Source: Photobacterium aphoticum
Lineage (GTDB): Bacteria > Pseudomonadota > Gammaproteobacteria > Enterobacterales > Vibrionaceae
Direction of reading: 5' to 3'
NCBI RefSeq assembly: GCF_001029435.1
Contig: NZ_LDOV01000027.1
Coordinates: forward strand, 62,001-126,000
Length of the DNA: 64,000 bases
Numbering within the stretch: the first letter of the stretch is position 1; every line of letters begins with the position of its first letter. Made by a program: the position numbers and the translations under genes. Below the pieces are notes generated by a model, which was not told where the DNA came from, made no database searches, and saw only the letters and a program-made list of their open reading frames with translations. This document shows positions 17,327 to 26,067 of this stretch, in pieces.

Positions 17327-19021
17327 CTACTTCTCCCATTGCACAAGTTGGTCTTTCGGCCATTGTGCCCCAATCTCATGGTATTTCTGCTCTAACACAT
17401 GACGCTTGATTTTTAATGTGGGCGTAAGGATACCGTTTTCGATACTCCAGGGATCTTTGATCATCAGCACGCCTTTAATCTTGGCATGAGATTCTAGCTC
17501 CTCATTGAGGGTATTGATCACCCGTTCAGCGCTGCGGGCATACCGCTCAGGATCGAAGTTCGGATAGGCATGGGGCACCGCCAGAAGGATAGGCCCTGGC
17601 ATACCTGAGCCCACCACACATAACATTTCAAAGTTACCCAGTTCAAAAATTCGCTTTTCAATCGGCACCGGAGAGACAAATTTGCCTTTGGCGGTTTTGA
17701 AGGTGTCGTTCTTGCGTCCCTGAATGGTGAGGTAGCCATCATTGTCCATGAAGCCGATATCACCGGTACGTAGCCAGCCGTCTGCATCAAACATCGCTTG
17801 ACTGGCGTCTTCGTTCTTGTAGTAGCCTGCAAACAAGCCCTGACTGCGCACCAGAATCTCATCATCTTCGGCAATTTTCACGTCGATACCCGGGCCTGCA
17901 TTACCGACGGTCCCGATTTTATCGCTACGGAATGGGTGGTTGAGCGTACTGTAGGCAAAAGATTCGGTCATGCCCCAGGCTTCTGTGATGTTCAGGCCAA
18001 TACTTTCATACCAGCGTAATAGGGCAGGAGAAACCGGTGCGGAGCCACAGCCCAGTACGCGCGCTTGATCTAAACCTAATCCATCAGCCAGCTTGCGCTT
18101 GATGATGCCAGAGATAAACGGGATTTTGAGCAGCAGATTTAATTTACCTTGCGGCAACTTATCGAAAATACGTTGCTGAAAGACGGTCCACAGACGCGGT
18201 ACGGAAATGAACAGGGTGGGGCGATGCATTTTGACATCGTCAATGAAGGTATCCAGCGATTCGGGGAAAGCGACTTGAATACCTGCCATAACGGAAGAAC
18301 CAAAAATGTACACGCGTTCGGTAATGTGAGCGAGAGGTAGATAAGAGAACAAACGTTCCCCTTTTTGCATTCCAATATGTTCAACCAGACGTTGCGCAGA
18401 CCAAGAAAACGCACCGTAATTGAGCAGTGCTCCTTTCGGTAGGCCAGACGTTCCTGATGTGTATACAATTGACATCAGATCATCGTCTTGGTGGACAGGA
18501 CGCGCCGTAGACGGAGAGTGATCGCCAATGAAGTCGGCGAGCGTAAAGTGACATTTCGGTGCAGAAGGATACGGGTAAGCAATGGAAGTGACGTCGGGGT
18601 ATTTGGCTAACACGGAAGAAATGGCGGCTGCGTCATCCAGTTTACCGACAAAAATGGCTTTGGATTCACTGTGTGTCAGGCAGTGTTCAATGGTATCGGC
18701 CCCTGCGGTGGGAAAGATAGGTACACTGATAAAGCTGCCGAACATGAGTGCGAGATCGGTAATGAACCACTCGGCACAGTTTTTCGAAATAATAGCAATG
18801 CGGTCGCCGGGTTGCAGTCCTTGTGCTTGCAAGGCACTGACCAGTTTGAGAGCTTGCTGCGTGACTTCAGCATACGTGAAATCAACAAATTGTCGGTCGA
18901 TAATCTGACGTAGATAAACGTCATTGGCGCGCTCATCGGCCCATTTTAACATCATATCGGTAGGCATAGGTTGTGCCGTTGCCGATGTGTCTGTGCGATC
19001 CATGTGCAGCGGTAACGTCAT
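17327..19021 (-). CDS. AMP-dependent long-chain fatty acyl-CoA synthetase-like protein
   Basis: A 564-residue adenylate-forming enzyme. Motifs in order: P-loop-like YTSGTSGLPKG (about 190-200), the motif AWGMTESFA (about 345), and GWLRTGDIGFMDNDGYLTIQGRKND (hinge; split here for length). The catalytic Lys region near the C-terminus is retained. The family activates fatty acids to acyl-CoA via acyl-AMP; this sequence is of the FadD15/FAA1-like group rather than canonical FadD. Chain-length preference is unknown. It is divergent from a TetR regulator, the usual arrangement for local control. Confidence 0.85.
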   Translation of the reverse strand: MTLPLHMDRTDTSATAQPMPTDMMLKWADERANDVYLRQIIDRQFVDFTYAEVTQQALKLVSALQAQGLQPGDRIAIISKNCAEWFITDLALMFGSFISVPIFPTAGADTIEHCLTHSESKAIFVGKLDDAAAISSVLAKYPDVTSIAYPYPSAPKCHFTLADFIGDHSPSTARPVHQDDDLMSIVYTSGTSGLPKGALLNYGAFSWSAQRLVEHIGMQKGERLFSYLPLAHITERVYIFGSSVMAGIQVAFPESLDTFIDDVKMHRPTLFISVPRLWTVFQQRIFDKLPQGKLNLLLKIPFISGIIKRKLADGLGLDQARVLGCGSAPVSPALLRWYESIGLNITEAWGMTESFAYSTLNHPFRSDKIGTVGNAGPGIDVKIAEDDEILVRSQGLFAGYYKNEDASQAMFDADGWLRTGDIGFMDNDGYLTIQGRKNDTFKTAKGKFVSPVPIEKRIFELGNFEMLCVVGSGMPGPILLAVPHAYPNFDPERYARSAERVINTLNEELESHAKIKGVLMIKDPWSIENGILTPTLKIKRHVLEQKYHEIGAQWPKDQLVQWEK

Positions 19022-19468
19022 AATGCGATCCTTTATTGTTATGCCTTTGTTAAAATAATGCTAACTCGAGGGGTGGGTCAAGTGTTGCTTGTCAATAAGT
19101 TGTGTTGCATATGCCTTCGACCAGTGTCAAAAAAAGGCAAGATATCGCGGATTCTCTGTTGAAAATAGACCAGAATAGCTCAGGCGGCGTCAATTTTATT
19201 GCTTTAATAACCTATTCATAAATTCATGTTTCTATTATACTTGTTGCGATTTATGAAAGAGTAATGTGATTAATTGAATATAAATTCATCGCATAGTTGT
19301 AGCCGTATAGGGATATTTTGTTGTGTGGGCTGTCAATGCGTTGACTGAGCGTGAATGCCGATTTAGCCCCTTTACATGACCGGAGAGTGACAAGGCTTAC
19401 CTGTGATCGTCACTGAGATCATTCGTCGGCAGCTTGTTAATTGAATAAGATGAAAGAGTCCATTCATT
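19022..19468. promoter_or_regulatory. Divergent region between the acyl-CoA synthetase and TetR genes
   Basis: 447 AT-rich bases. ATTCAT recurs: the direct repeat ATTCATAAATTCATG (from 19214) and the inverted repeat TGAATATAAATTCA (19275-19288). These could be operators of the divergent TetR protein, but the evidence is only their position and symmetry. No coding region was seen. Confidence 0.35.
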
Positions 19469-19930
19469 ATGCCAAAGCGTAGTAAAGAAGATACTGAAAT
19501 CACCATTCAGACAATCATGGATGCGGTTGTCGATCAGATTCTGACTTTGGGTTACGACAAAATGTCGTACACCACATTAAGTAAACAGACGGGTATCTCC
19601 CGTACCGGTATCAGTCACCATTTTCCGAAAAAACAGGATTTCGCCAACGCACTTGATGGTCGTATCTTCCGTTTGTTCGTTGAAAAGCTAGAGTTGAATC
19701 ATGGCTTGAAAGAATTTACCGATAGCTGGCTGGTGGCTTTGGATGATGAACAGTTCCGTGCGACACTGCGTCTGCTGTTCCACCACATTGCGACGGCGGA
19801 AACGACCAGCGAATTTTCTAAGCGTGGTATTGAGCGTTTATACCAGTTATGTGAAGAACGCTTTGGTCCTGAAAGCGAGAAAGAGCTGGAATGGCTGCTG
19901 GGCAAATCGTTGATCAGCTTGGTGCGCTAG
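19469..19930 (+). CDS. TetR-family transcriptional regulator
   Basis: A 153-residue protein with an N-terminal TetR helix-turn-helix: TTLSKQTGISRTGISHHF (about 37-54) followed by PKKQDFANAL. The ligand domain is short compared with the usual 190-residue family length, but the gene shows no frameshift and ends naturally. Divergent from the acyl-CoA synthetase, so an acyl-CoA-responsive repressor is a reasonable inference. The ribosome binding site is poor. Confidence 0.8.
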   Translation: MPKRSKEDTEITIQTIMDAVVDQILTLGYDKMSYTTLSKQTGISRTGISHHFPKKQDFANALDGRIFRLFVEKLELNHGLKEFTDSWLVALDDEQFRATLRLLFHHIATAETTSEFSKRGIERLYQLCEERFGPESEKELEWLLGKSLISLVR

Positions 19931-20035
19931 CGTAACGGCACCAATGCACAGTGAAAGAAACACCTTTGGGCGCGTGCGCATGTTTAGCTGGCGTACGGCT
20001 CTGGGTGATGGTTTATGGATACAAGAGAATAAGTA

Positions 20036-20227
20036 ATGCTGAAATATATTGTGATTGCCCTGGTGGGTCTGGGTGTGTATATCGGTGTCACGTTTAAAGA
20101 CGAGATTGAAGATGCATTGGATGCACGCTCGTTTGAAGAAGTGCATGATGTGATTGAAGATGCTTCTGATAAAGCAGACGATGCCAAGAATGATTTAACC
20201 GACAAGTGGGAAGAGTTAACGAAGTAA
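20036..20227 (+). CDS. Small membrane-anchored acidic protein
   Basis: A 63-residue protein: one N-terminal hydrophobic helix (about 3-18) followed by a strongly acidic helical tail (DEIEDALDARSFEEVHDVIE and a second Asp-rich stretch). Function unknown. The ATG and the clean terminator at 20252-20288 right after the stop support a real gene. Perhaps co-transcribed with the TetR gene 105 bases upstream. Confidence 0.6.
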   Translation: MLKYIVIALVGLGVYIGVTFKDEIEDALDARSFEEVHDVIEDASDKADDAKNDLTDKWEELTK

Positions 20228-20251
20228 TGTCGTTATCTTTGATTTGTTGAT

Positions 20252-20288
20252 AAAAAAAGACCGGTCATACTTGTGACCGGTCTTTTTT
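20252..20288 (+). terminator. Bidirectional terminator
   Basis: GACCGGTCA and TGACCGGTC arms, six-base loop, flanked by AAAAAAA and TTTTTT. It serves the small membrane protein and probably the converging permease gene. Confidence 0.92.
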
Positions 20289-20331
20289 GTTTTAAGCGCT
20301 TCCTACATGCTTATTGATATCAACATTAAAA

Positions 20332-21663
20332 TCAGTGCGCAGAGATGATGTAGAAGTAGTAAATCATCGTCAGGGCAATCACGTAGACTGACCAGTGATC
20401 TTCTTTGTAGCGGCCTGTGGCTAACTTCAGGAAGGCATACACCAACATGGCAGCGGCAATCCCGTTACCGGCGTTGAAGCTGAACACGCTCATCACGACA
20501 CACACAAAGGCTGGTAGGTATTCGGTGATGTCGTCATAGTTGATTTTCTTCATCGAACTCATCATTGCGATACCGATGTACATCAGCACAGGGGCGGTCG
20601 CTTCTGTTGGGATCATGCCCGCCAGTGGTGCCAAGAAGAGTGTCAGCGCAAAACAGCCTGCCGTCACCAGCGCGGTGAAGCCTGTTCGGCCGCCCGCTTC
20701 TACACCCGCAGAACTTTCCACATAAGTCGTCAGCACCGGGCAAGAGAACAGGGCGCCAAAGGTTGTGGCACTGGAGTCCACGTGGAAGTTTTTCTCAATG
20801 CCAGGCAGGTTGCCATCTTTGTCGAGATAACCCGCTTGTGCACCAATGCCTAGTAGCGCGCCCAGCGTAGAGAAAAAGTCCGGAATAAAGAACGCCAGCA
20901 AGAAAGGCAGATAGACAGGGCTAAGTGCACCCATCACATCTAACTGGAAAAACATGTTATCAATGCTGCCCGGCATGCTGAACAGGCTATCAGGTACAGA
21001 AGTGATACCCAGTGGCAAACTGATCAACGTAGTCAACAATACCGCAAGAATGATCCCGCCCTGAATTTTGCGCGACACAAAAAACAGCACCAAGAAGAAA
21101 CCCAGCATGGCGACTAAGACTTCCAGTGAGGCTAAGTCACCGAAGATCAGCACGTTTTTGCGCGGATCCGCCACAACCACTCCTGCTTGCTTAAAGCCCA
21201 GTAAGGCAATGAACAGGCCGATACCCACGCCAACCGAAACTTTGACACTGTGTGGGATCACACGCACGACAAAGTCACGTACCCCTAAAAAGGACACCAG
21301 CATAAACAGCACACCACTGATGAACACAATGCCCGCAGCAATGCCCAGCGGCACATCGTTACCCAGCAGGGTGTAAGAGAAAATCGCCACACTACCTAGA
21401 CCCGGGCCCAATACGAACGGACGGTTAGTGTACACCGCCATCGCAATGGTGGTGATCACCGTCATCAGTACGGTTACGGTCAATGCGCTGTCAAACGGAA
21501 TACCGCCTTTGCTCAGCATATTCGGTACTACGGCGACCATGTATGCCATGGTCGCAAAGGTGGTGAGTCCGGCAATCACTTCTATGCGCAGGTTGGTGTT
21601 ATTGCCTTTAAAATCAAACCAGCTGGCAAGGCTAAAAGCGGGCTTGGTGCTTACAGTTTCCAT
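20332..21663 (-). CDS. AzgA/PbuG-type guanine-hypoxanthine permease (NCS2 superfamily)
   Basis: A 443-residue inner-membrane purine:proton symporter with about twelve helices. Family segments are visible: GLTTFATMAYMVAVVPNML near the N-terminus, GPGLGSVAIFSYTLLG, IPHSVKVSVGVGIGLFIALLG and ESSAGVEAGGRTGFTALVTA. Vibrio relatives transport adenine, guanine or hypoxanthine. It lies 37 bases after the adenosine-deaminase-like gene on the same strand, so both likely form a purine salvage operon behind the PurR-like boxes at 22821-22848. AGGGAC precedes the ATG. Confidence 0.9.
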   Translation of the reverse strand: METVSTKPAFSLASWFDFKGNNTNLRIEVIAGLTTFATMAYMVAVVPNMLSKGGIPFDSALTVTVLMTVITTIAMAVYTNRPFVLGPGLGSVAIFSYTLLGNDVPLGIAAGIVFISGVLFMLVSFLGVRDFVVRVIPHSVKVSVGVGIGLFIALLGFKQAGVVVADPRKNVLIFGDLASLEVLVAMLGFFLVLFFVSRKIQGGIILAVLLTTLISLPLGITSVPDSLFSMPGSIDNMFFQLDVMGALSPVYLPFLLAFFIPDFFSTLGALLGIGAQAGYLDKDGNLPGIEKNFHVDSSATTFGALFSCPVLTTYVESSAGVEAGGRTGFTALVTAGCFALTLFLAPLAGMIPTEATAPVLMYIGIAMMSSMKKINYDDITEYLPAFVCVVMSVFSFNAGNGIAAAMLVYAFLKLATGRYKEDHWSVYVIALTMIYYFYIISAH

Positions 21664-21700
21664 GGGGTCCCTCTATAAGTCGTCAAAATAGGTCTGGCCG

Positions 21701-22807
21701 TTAACGTGCGCGGCAATACTGAATCAATTTATGTGGTGCAATCACGGGCTCTGCGGCCAAGGTCCCGCGCAGGCGATCAAAGTCAGTGGTCCATTCAGTG
21801 AGCCACTGCTGTTTGAGCTCTTCTGGCATCCAACAGGCTTCAATGCTGTTGATCAGCATTTGGCGCAGGCTGTCGAGATCAAAACCGAAATCCTCCACCA
21901 TCACGCGGTAACAGTTGGCGCTGGTGGTATCATGAATATGCCAGTCGTCGGTACACGGAATGATGTTCAGGCCAGCTTTCGCCATGGTGCGGATAGGGTG
22001 GTTCATCGCCCACTGTTCGTGCTCCGGCCACAGCTTGAAATAATAGGTGTTAGAAGGGATCACGGTAAATGGGATCCCATGCTGTGCATATAGCGCGGTG
22101 AGTTCAGGGTTATCAATAAGGGTGTAGCCGTGATCAATACGATCAACATGGATCAATTCCACACCGGTTTCCACATTGCGCCAGTGCAGGCCAAATTCCG
22201 AACAGTGTGCCGTGGTGCGTAAACCGTGTGATTGAGCCAGTGCATAGGCTTTCCAGAAATGCTCAACCGGTGCGTTATGTTCTTTGTAATCAATGCCGAT
22301 ACCCAACACATACGGGTGTGGGTACGCGATCATCGCATTCACCATGTCTACCGCTTCTTCGGGGGATTTTTCACGGTTGATAGACGGGATCAGGCGAACA
22401 ATCAGCCCTAAACGTTGTTCCACATCCTCAATGGCTTGCGCCAGTGTGTCAGTCACGGTGGCGTAAGACAGGGCTGTGTCACTCGGGTTCCAGAAGGTTT
22501 CGATATAACGCACGCCACAGGCATGAGCATCTTCTGCCACTTCCGTTAATACGCGATAGTAGTCTTCCGGTTCACGCATCAGTTGATACAGGAAGGTCAG
22601 CGCTTCTATACCGCCTTTTACCACGCTGCCTTCGTGCTGATAGGCACGGTAATAGCATTTCGCTTCCTGCTCAGGCAGATCAACACCATACTTGTCGGCA
22701 AAAGCCAGCATGGTTTCAAGGCGTACACCGCCCAGTAAGTGGTAGTGCAGATCTGCTTTGGGAAATTGATGATAAAACGCTGATAGCGAAAGTGTATCGG
22801 ATGCCAC
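21701..22807 (-). CDS. Adenosine deaminase-family amidohydrolase
   Basis: A 368-residue metal-dependent deaminase. Metal and catalytic motifs: HYHLLGG (HxH), AHCSEFG where most adenosine deaminases have HAGE, DRIDHGY and CTDDW near the C-terminus. The Glu of HCSE keeps the catalytic role. These variations mean the substrate could be adenosine, adenine or a modified purine. I start at GTG 22807, with AGAGG upstream: a good promoter (22857-22885) and two PurR-like boxes occupy the sequence upstream, so the longer frame from 22891 cannot be real. Operon with the purine permease. Confidence 0.82.
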   Translation of the reverse strand: MASDTLSLSAFYHQFPKADLHYHLLGGVRLETMLAFADKYGVDLPEQEAKCYYRAYQHEGSVVKGGIEALTFLYQLMREPEDYYRVLTEVAEDAHACGVRYIETFWNPSDTALSYATVTDTLAQAIEDVEQRLGLIVRLIPSINREKSPEEAVDMVNAMIAYPHPYVLGIGIDYKEHNAPVEHFWKAYALAQSHGLRTTAHCSEFGLHWRNVETGVELIHVDRIDHGYTLIDNPELTALYAQHGIPFTVIPSNTYYFKLWPEHEQWAMNHPIRTMAKAGLNIIPCTDDWHIHDTTSANCYRVMVEDFGFDLDSLRQMLINSIEACWMPEELKQQWLTEWTTDFDRLRGTLAAEPVIAPHKLIQYCRAR

Positions 22808-22820
22808 AGTAACCTCTTTG

Positions 22821-22848
22821 ACGCAACAGTTTGCGCAATCGTTTGCTT
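22821..22848 (-). promoter_or_regulatory. Two overlapping PurR-like boxes
   Basis: ACGCAACAGTTTGCGC (22821-22836) and GCGCAATCGTTTGCTT (22833-22848) each match 13 of 16 positions of the PurR operator ACGCAAACGTTTGCGT. They overlap by four bases and lie just downstream of the -10, where a bound repressor would block transcription. PurR control fits a purine deaminase/permease operon. Confidence 0.65.
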
Positions 22849-22856
22849 TGGCGCGG

Positions 22857-22885
22857 AGTATCCTCCTCAAACAAGAAAATGTGAA
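22857..22885 (-). promoter_or_regulatory. Sigma-70 promoter of the purine salvage operon
   Basis: On the minus strand TTCACA (22885-22880) and GATACT (22862-22857) are 17 bases apart; transcription would start near 22850, inside the upstream PurR-like box. Confidence 0.65.
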
Positions 22886-22901
22886 ATGCAAATATCGATA
22901 T

Positions 22902-22924
22902 GTCAGTGCCGATTCGGCACTGAC
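22902..22924. repeat. 23-bp perfect palindrome upstream of the purine operon
   Basis: Eleven-base arms GTCAGTGCCGA and TCGGCACTGAC around one base. It lies 17 bases upstream of the -35 box and after the LysR gene. No T tract follows on either strand, so it does not look like a terminator; a regulator site is possible. Confidence 0.5.
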
Positions 22925-23006
22925 TCGTTATGTTAAGACGTTTTTGGCAATAAGAAACAGATTGCGTTTATAAGGAAAAAGCGCGGGAAGTCGCGATAAC
23001 GGCGCG

Positions 23007-23948
23007 TTAGTCAGTGACGAGCGTGTGTGTTGCATGCCATGCTCGACTGAGCTGCCAACCTTGTTGAATGTCGCTGTGTAATTGTTGCCACAACTGCTGC
23101 GCATGATGACGCAGGGGCGCGGAGTTGCGATACAGGCGAATTTGATACGGGAAGCGGTAGTGAGTCGGATCGATGGCTTTGAGCGTACCAGCTGCCAGTT
23201 CATGTTGAATTTGGGCATCGGGCAGCCAGGCCAAGCCTTTGCCACGCAGTGCCATGTCTTTGTGTAACTGGCACATTGAGCTTTCAAACACCGGATAGGT
23301 ATGTAATGGCTTTAATCCCGGTTGGTGTTGTTCAATTAAGCGGGCGCTATACGAGTCGGCACTGTAGCGAATGATAGGCGTGGCATGCTCGGCAGAAGGC
23401 TGGAAAAGTGGCTCACCGTTGCTGTTAGTCGCGGAAACCAGCAAAAAATCGCCCTGACCAATGCATACGTTGCTAAAGGGCGGTTGCAGTAACGAATGGA
23501 TCTCAAAGCCTAAGAAGAAATCGCACTGGCCTTGGATCAGCGAATCTACCGCACAATCGACCCGTAAAATATCGACAGAAAACGGCATGTCTTGCTGCTG
23601 GTTTACGTGATCAATCAAATCAAGCAATGTCGGTGAAGATAACGAGTGCGGGCTGGCAATTCGAATCGGATTTTGCAGCGGTTGTTCAATGCCGTTAAGC
23701 AGTTTGAGTCCATCTTCCATCTGCGCAATCATGTTTCTGGCCACGGTTCTGAATTGGCGACCCGCAGGCGTCAGGCTAATGGGCGTGGTGGAGCGATCAA
23801 TCAAGGGTTGGCCAATGGCTTTTTCTAATGCGCGAATATGACGACCAAAGGCCGGCTGGGTGATGTGTCTGGCTTCGGCGGCACGGGAAAAATGCTGAAG
23901 ATCGGCCAGCATAAGAAAATCTTCCAGCCATTTTGTATCTAGGTTCAT
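23007..23948 (-). CDS. LysR-family regulator, HypT/YjiE-like
   Basis: A 313-residue regulator. The N-terminal helix-turn-helix WLEDFLMLADLQHFSRAAEA with ITQPAFGRHIRALEKAIG is typical LysR, followed by a substrate-binding effector domain. The WL-DFL-L start, QPAFGRHIRALE and the segment ALRGKGLAWLPDAQIQHEL resemble E. coli HypT (YjiE). The match is by memory, and hypochlorite sensing should not be assumed. Start uncertain: ATG 23948 or GTG 23963, neither with a good ribosome binding site. It lies upstream of the adenosine-deaminase-like operon on the same strand but has a separate promoter between. Confidence 0.8.
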   Translation of the reverse strand: MNLDTKWLEDFLMLADLQHFSRAAEARHITQPAFGRHIRALEKAIGQPLIDRSTTPISLTPAGRQFRTVARNMIAQMEDGLKLLNGIEQPLQNPIRIASPHSLSSPTLLDLIDHVNQQQDMPFSVDILRVDCAVDSLIQGQCDFFLGFEIHSLLQPPFSNVCIGQGDFLLVSATNSNGEPLFQPSAEHATPIIRYSADSYSARLIEQHQPGLKPLHTYPVFESSMCQLHKDMALRGKGLAWLPDAQIQHELAAGTLKAIDPTHYRFPYQIRLYRNSAPLRHHAQQLWQQLHSDIQQGWQLSRAWHATHTLVTD

Positions 23949-23983
23949 GATGCGACTCGTCACGCGGTAAAAGAGAGTGGATC

Positions 23984-24056
23984 AAAAAAGCACCGTCCGA
24001 TGACCGAAATATCGAAACATCACTATTTCGACATAAAAGGGCATTGAACGGTGCTT
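23984..24056 (-). terminator. Terminator of the M48 protease gene, with a large branched loop
   Basis: Arms AAGCACCGT and ACGGTGCTT (perfect, nine bases) enclose 51 bases that hold an inner TCGAAA/TTTCGA hairpin. TTTTTT follows on the minus strand. Confidence 0.65.
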
Positions 24057-24075
24057 AAAATACTATGTTGCGTGA

Positions 24076-24861
24076 TTATATTCTACATTGAGGACGCGGC
24101 GCATTATAGCTTGGCAGCTTTGCGATTTCGGCTTTTAAATCATCAATGCGCGTATCGTGAGAAGGGTGGGTAGAAAGCAATTCTGGCGGCTGGTTACCCC
24201 CCGAGGCTTTGGCCATGTTCTTCCACAAATCAATGCTGGCATTAGGATCGAACCCTGCTTCTGCCATCAAACGTAAACCCACAATGTCAGATTCTGATTC
24301 CTGCGCGCGGCCATAAGGCATTAACACCCCATATTGTACGCCTAAACCCAGACCGGCCATTGCCGCGCCGTGGTATTGCGTCCCGCTGATCGCCAGGCTG
24401 GACAGTTCCAAACCGATGTCCGCCATTTGCGTGCGCGATAACCGCTCATTACTGTGTTGGGCGATAACATGGGCAACTTCATGGCCAATGACCGTGGCTA
24501 ATTGGTCTTGGTTTTTGGCGACTTTCAACAGCCCGGTATACACACCAATTTTGCCGCCAGGCAGGGCAAACGCATTCACCTGATCACTGTCAAACACCAC
24601 CACTTCCCATTGCTCTGCTGCTTCTGGGCCGGTGAGTTTTTGCGTGATAGATTGCGCAACACACTGTACGTACTGATTGGTTTTTTTGTCGGTGTAGATC
24701 TTTTCTTGCTGCTTTAGTGCGTCAAAAGATTGTGCCCCTAACTGCGACATATCTTGCTGTGAATATAAAAGCATTTGGCTGCGGCCAGTGGGTGAGCTGC
24801 TACATGCGCTCAATGCAAAGGTGGCCGCAATCAGGCCAGCAATAGCCAGAGGACGATTCAT
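24076..24861 (-). CDS. M48-family metalloprotease lipoprotein
   Basis: A 261-residue zinc protease with a lipoprotein signal ending LSAC (Cys20), so membrane-anchored in the periplasm. The zinc motif HEVAH is present (about 127-131), with the downstream third ligand in ESESDIVGLRLMAEAGFDP, and the HPSHDTRIDDL closing motif of M48 outer-membrane quality-control proteases. It is shorter than BepA, without TPR repeats. AGGAG precedes ATG 24861. A role in clearing misfolded envelope proteins is inferred. Confidence 0.88.
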   Translation of the reverse strand: MNRPLAIAGLIAATFALSACSSSPTGRSQMLLYSQQDMSQLGAQSFDALKQQEKIYTDKKTNQYVQCVAQSITQKLTGPEAAEQWEVVVFDSDQVNAFALPGGKIGVYTGLLKVAKNQDQLATVIGHEVAHVIAQHSNERLSRTQMADIGLELSSLAISGTQYHGAAMAGLGLGVQYGVLMPYGRAQESESDIVGLRLMAEAGFDPNASIDLWKNMAKASGGNQPPELLSTHPSHDTRIDDLKAEIAKLPSYNAPRPQCRI

Positions 24862-25052
24862 GGTGACTCCTGTCATGTTTACTTATTCCAAGTCTCAGAT
24901 TATACACGCAAAACCCCTTTTTCTCGCTAGTCTTAACGCAGTTGTTGCGACGGATTTACGCAAATGTTGCGGCGTAATTCAGCCAAATTGGTAATTGTGG
25001 GATCAATCAGTTCCTGTATGATCACAATCGGAATGAAAATTGAGGTAAACGC

Positions 25053-25487
25053 ATGTCAATGTGGAAAAAATCGTTCACGCTGGACAGTTTGAATCAAACA
25101 TCCGTGAACACGCTCGTCGAGCATTTGGGAATTGTGTATACCGCGTTTGATGACCAGAGTTTAACGGCCACTATGCCGGTTGAACCGCGTACCCATCAGC
25201 CGTTAGGGATGTTACACGGCGGTGCCTCGGTCGTACTGGCGGAAACCTTAGGCTCGTTAGCAGCTAACATGTGCGTATCCGAGGACTACTACTGTGTTGG
25301 GCTTGATATTAATGCCAACCATATTCGCGCCATGCGCAGTGGTTATGTGATTGGGAAAGCGATCCCCGCGCATTTAGGTGCCACGACCCAGGTGTGGCAA
25401 ATTGATATCACCGATGAGCGTGGTCGCATGGTGTGTACCAGCCGATTGACCATTGCGGTAATGAAGCATAAGAAAGCGAAGCAATAA
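25053..25487 (+). CDS. menI: Hotdog-fold thioesterase, DHNA-CoA thioesterase MenI (YdiI)
   Basis: A 144-residue hotdog thioesterase of the PaaI/YdiI type: GIVYTAFDDQSLTATMPVEP, HQPLGMLHGGASVVLAETLG with the catalytic Glu in AETLG, and LDINANHIRAMRSG. In E. coli this enzyme hydrolyses 1,4-dihydroxy-2-naphthoyl-CoA in menaquinone synthesis. No other men genes are nearby, so the substrate is inferred from similarity. AGGT lies upstream of the ATG. The next gene begins one base after its stop. Confidence 0.82.
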   Translation: MSMWKKSFTLDSLNQTSVNTLVEHLGIVYTAFDDQSLTATMPVEPRTHQPLGMLHGGASVVLAETLGSLAANMCVSEDYYCVGLDINANHIRAMRSGYVIGKAIPAHLGATTQVWQIDITDERGRMVCTSRLTIAVMKHKKAKQ

Positions 25488-25488
25488 C

Positions 25489-25725
25489 ATGAATATCACA
25501 TTCTCTGAAGGCCGTATCATCGCAAACCAACATGAATTAGTGGTGCGATTAAATGGGCAGGCACGCGTCACCCTGCAAGCCATGGTGGATGACATTACCT
25601 TAATGGGACGAGGGGCTAACGTGATCACCGCAATGGGATCGGGTGTAAATTGGTCAGTGCGTCTAGATTCAGTTGAACAATTGCAGGAAGTTGCAGACGC
25701 GATTGGTATCGCGATTCAAGAGTGA
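25489..25725 (+). CDS. Small conserved protein, DUF3389-like
   Basis: A 78-residue soluble protein, MNITFSEGRIIANQHELVVR at the start, with a core of short beta strands and a C-terminal helix. I associate this pattern with DUF3389, a Vibrionaceae family of unknown function, but could not check. It starts one base after the menI stop, so it is translationally linked to it. Confidence 0.65.
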   Translation: MNITFSEGRIIANQHELVVRLNGQARVTLQAMVDDITLMGRGANVITAMGSGVNWSVRLDSVEQLQEVADAIGIAIQE

Positions 25726-26067
25726 TCATAACAAGCTTGCAGAGCACTTATTCCTATAAAGTATTTTATCAATGATGTAATGATAGGTTTGTCATTAAAT
25801 TGACGGCATTATTTTGCTTTTGTTTTGGATGTTTTGACACCGCTTATTATTGATAACATTGTATATACATTTGTGATTGATAATGATCCGCGCCAATTAA
25901 CAACTTTTTGTGAGATCCCTCGCTCATTATTGACTTTAATGACCCAAAAATGGCGCCTGGCAAGGTATTGTATTACTCAAGGCGCCTTCGAATAATTCTT
26001 GAAAATTCATGGTTTTAAGGGTTATTCCTAGGGGGAATGAAAGTGCAAGAGTAATGAAGGGGTGCAG
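25726..26067. other. AT-rich intergenic region
   Basis: About 340 bases with no supported gene or clear terminator. The promoter of the kinase-like gene at 26068 must lie here but could not be placed with confidence. Confidence 0.4.
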
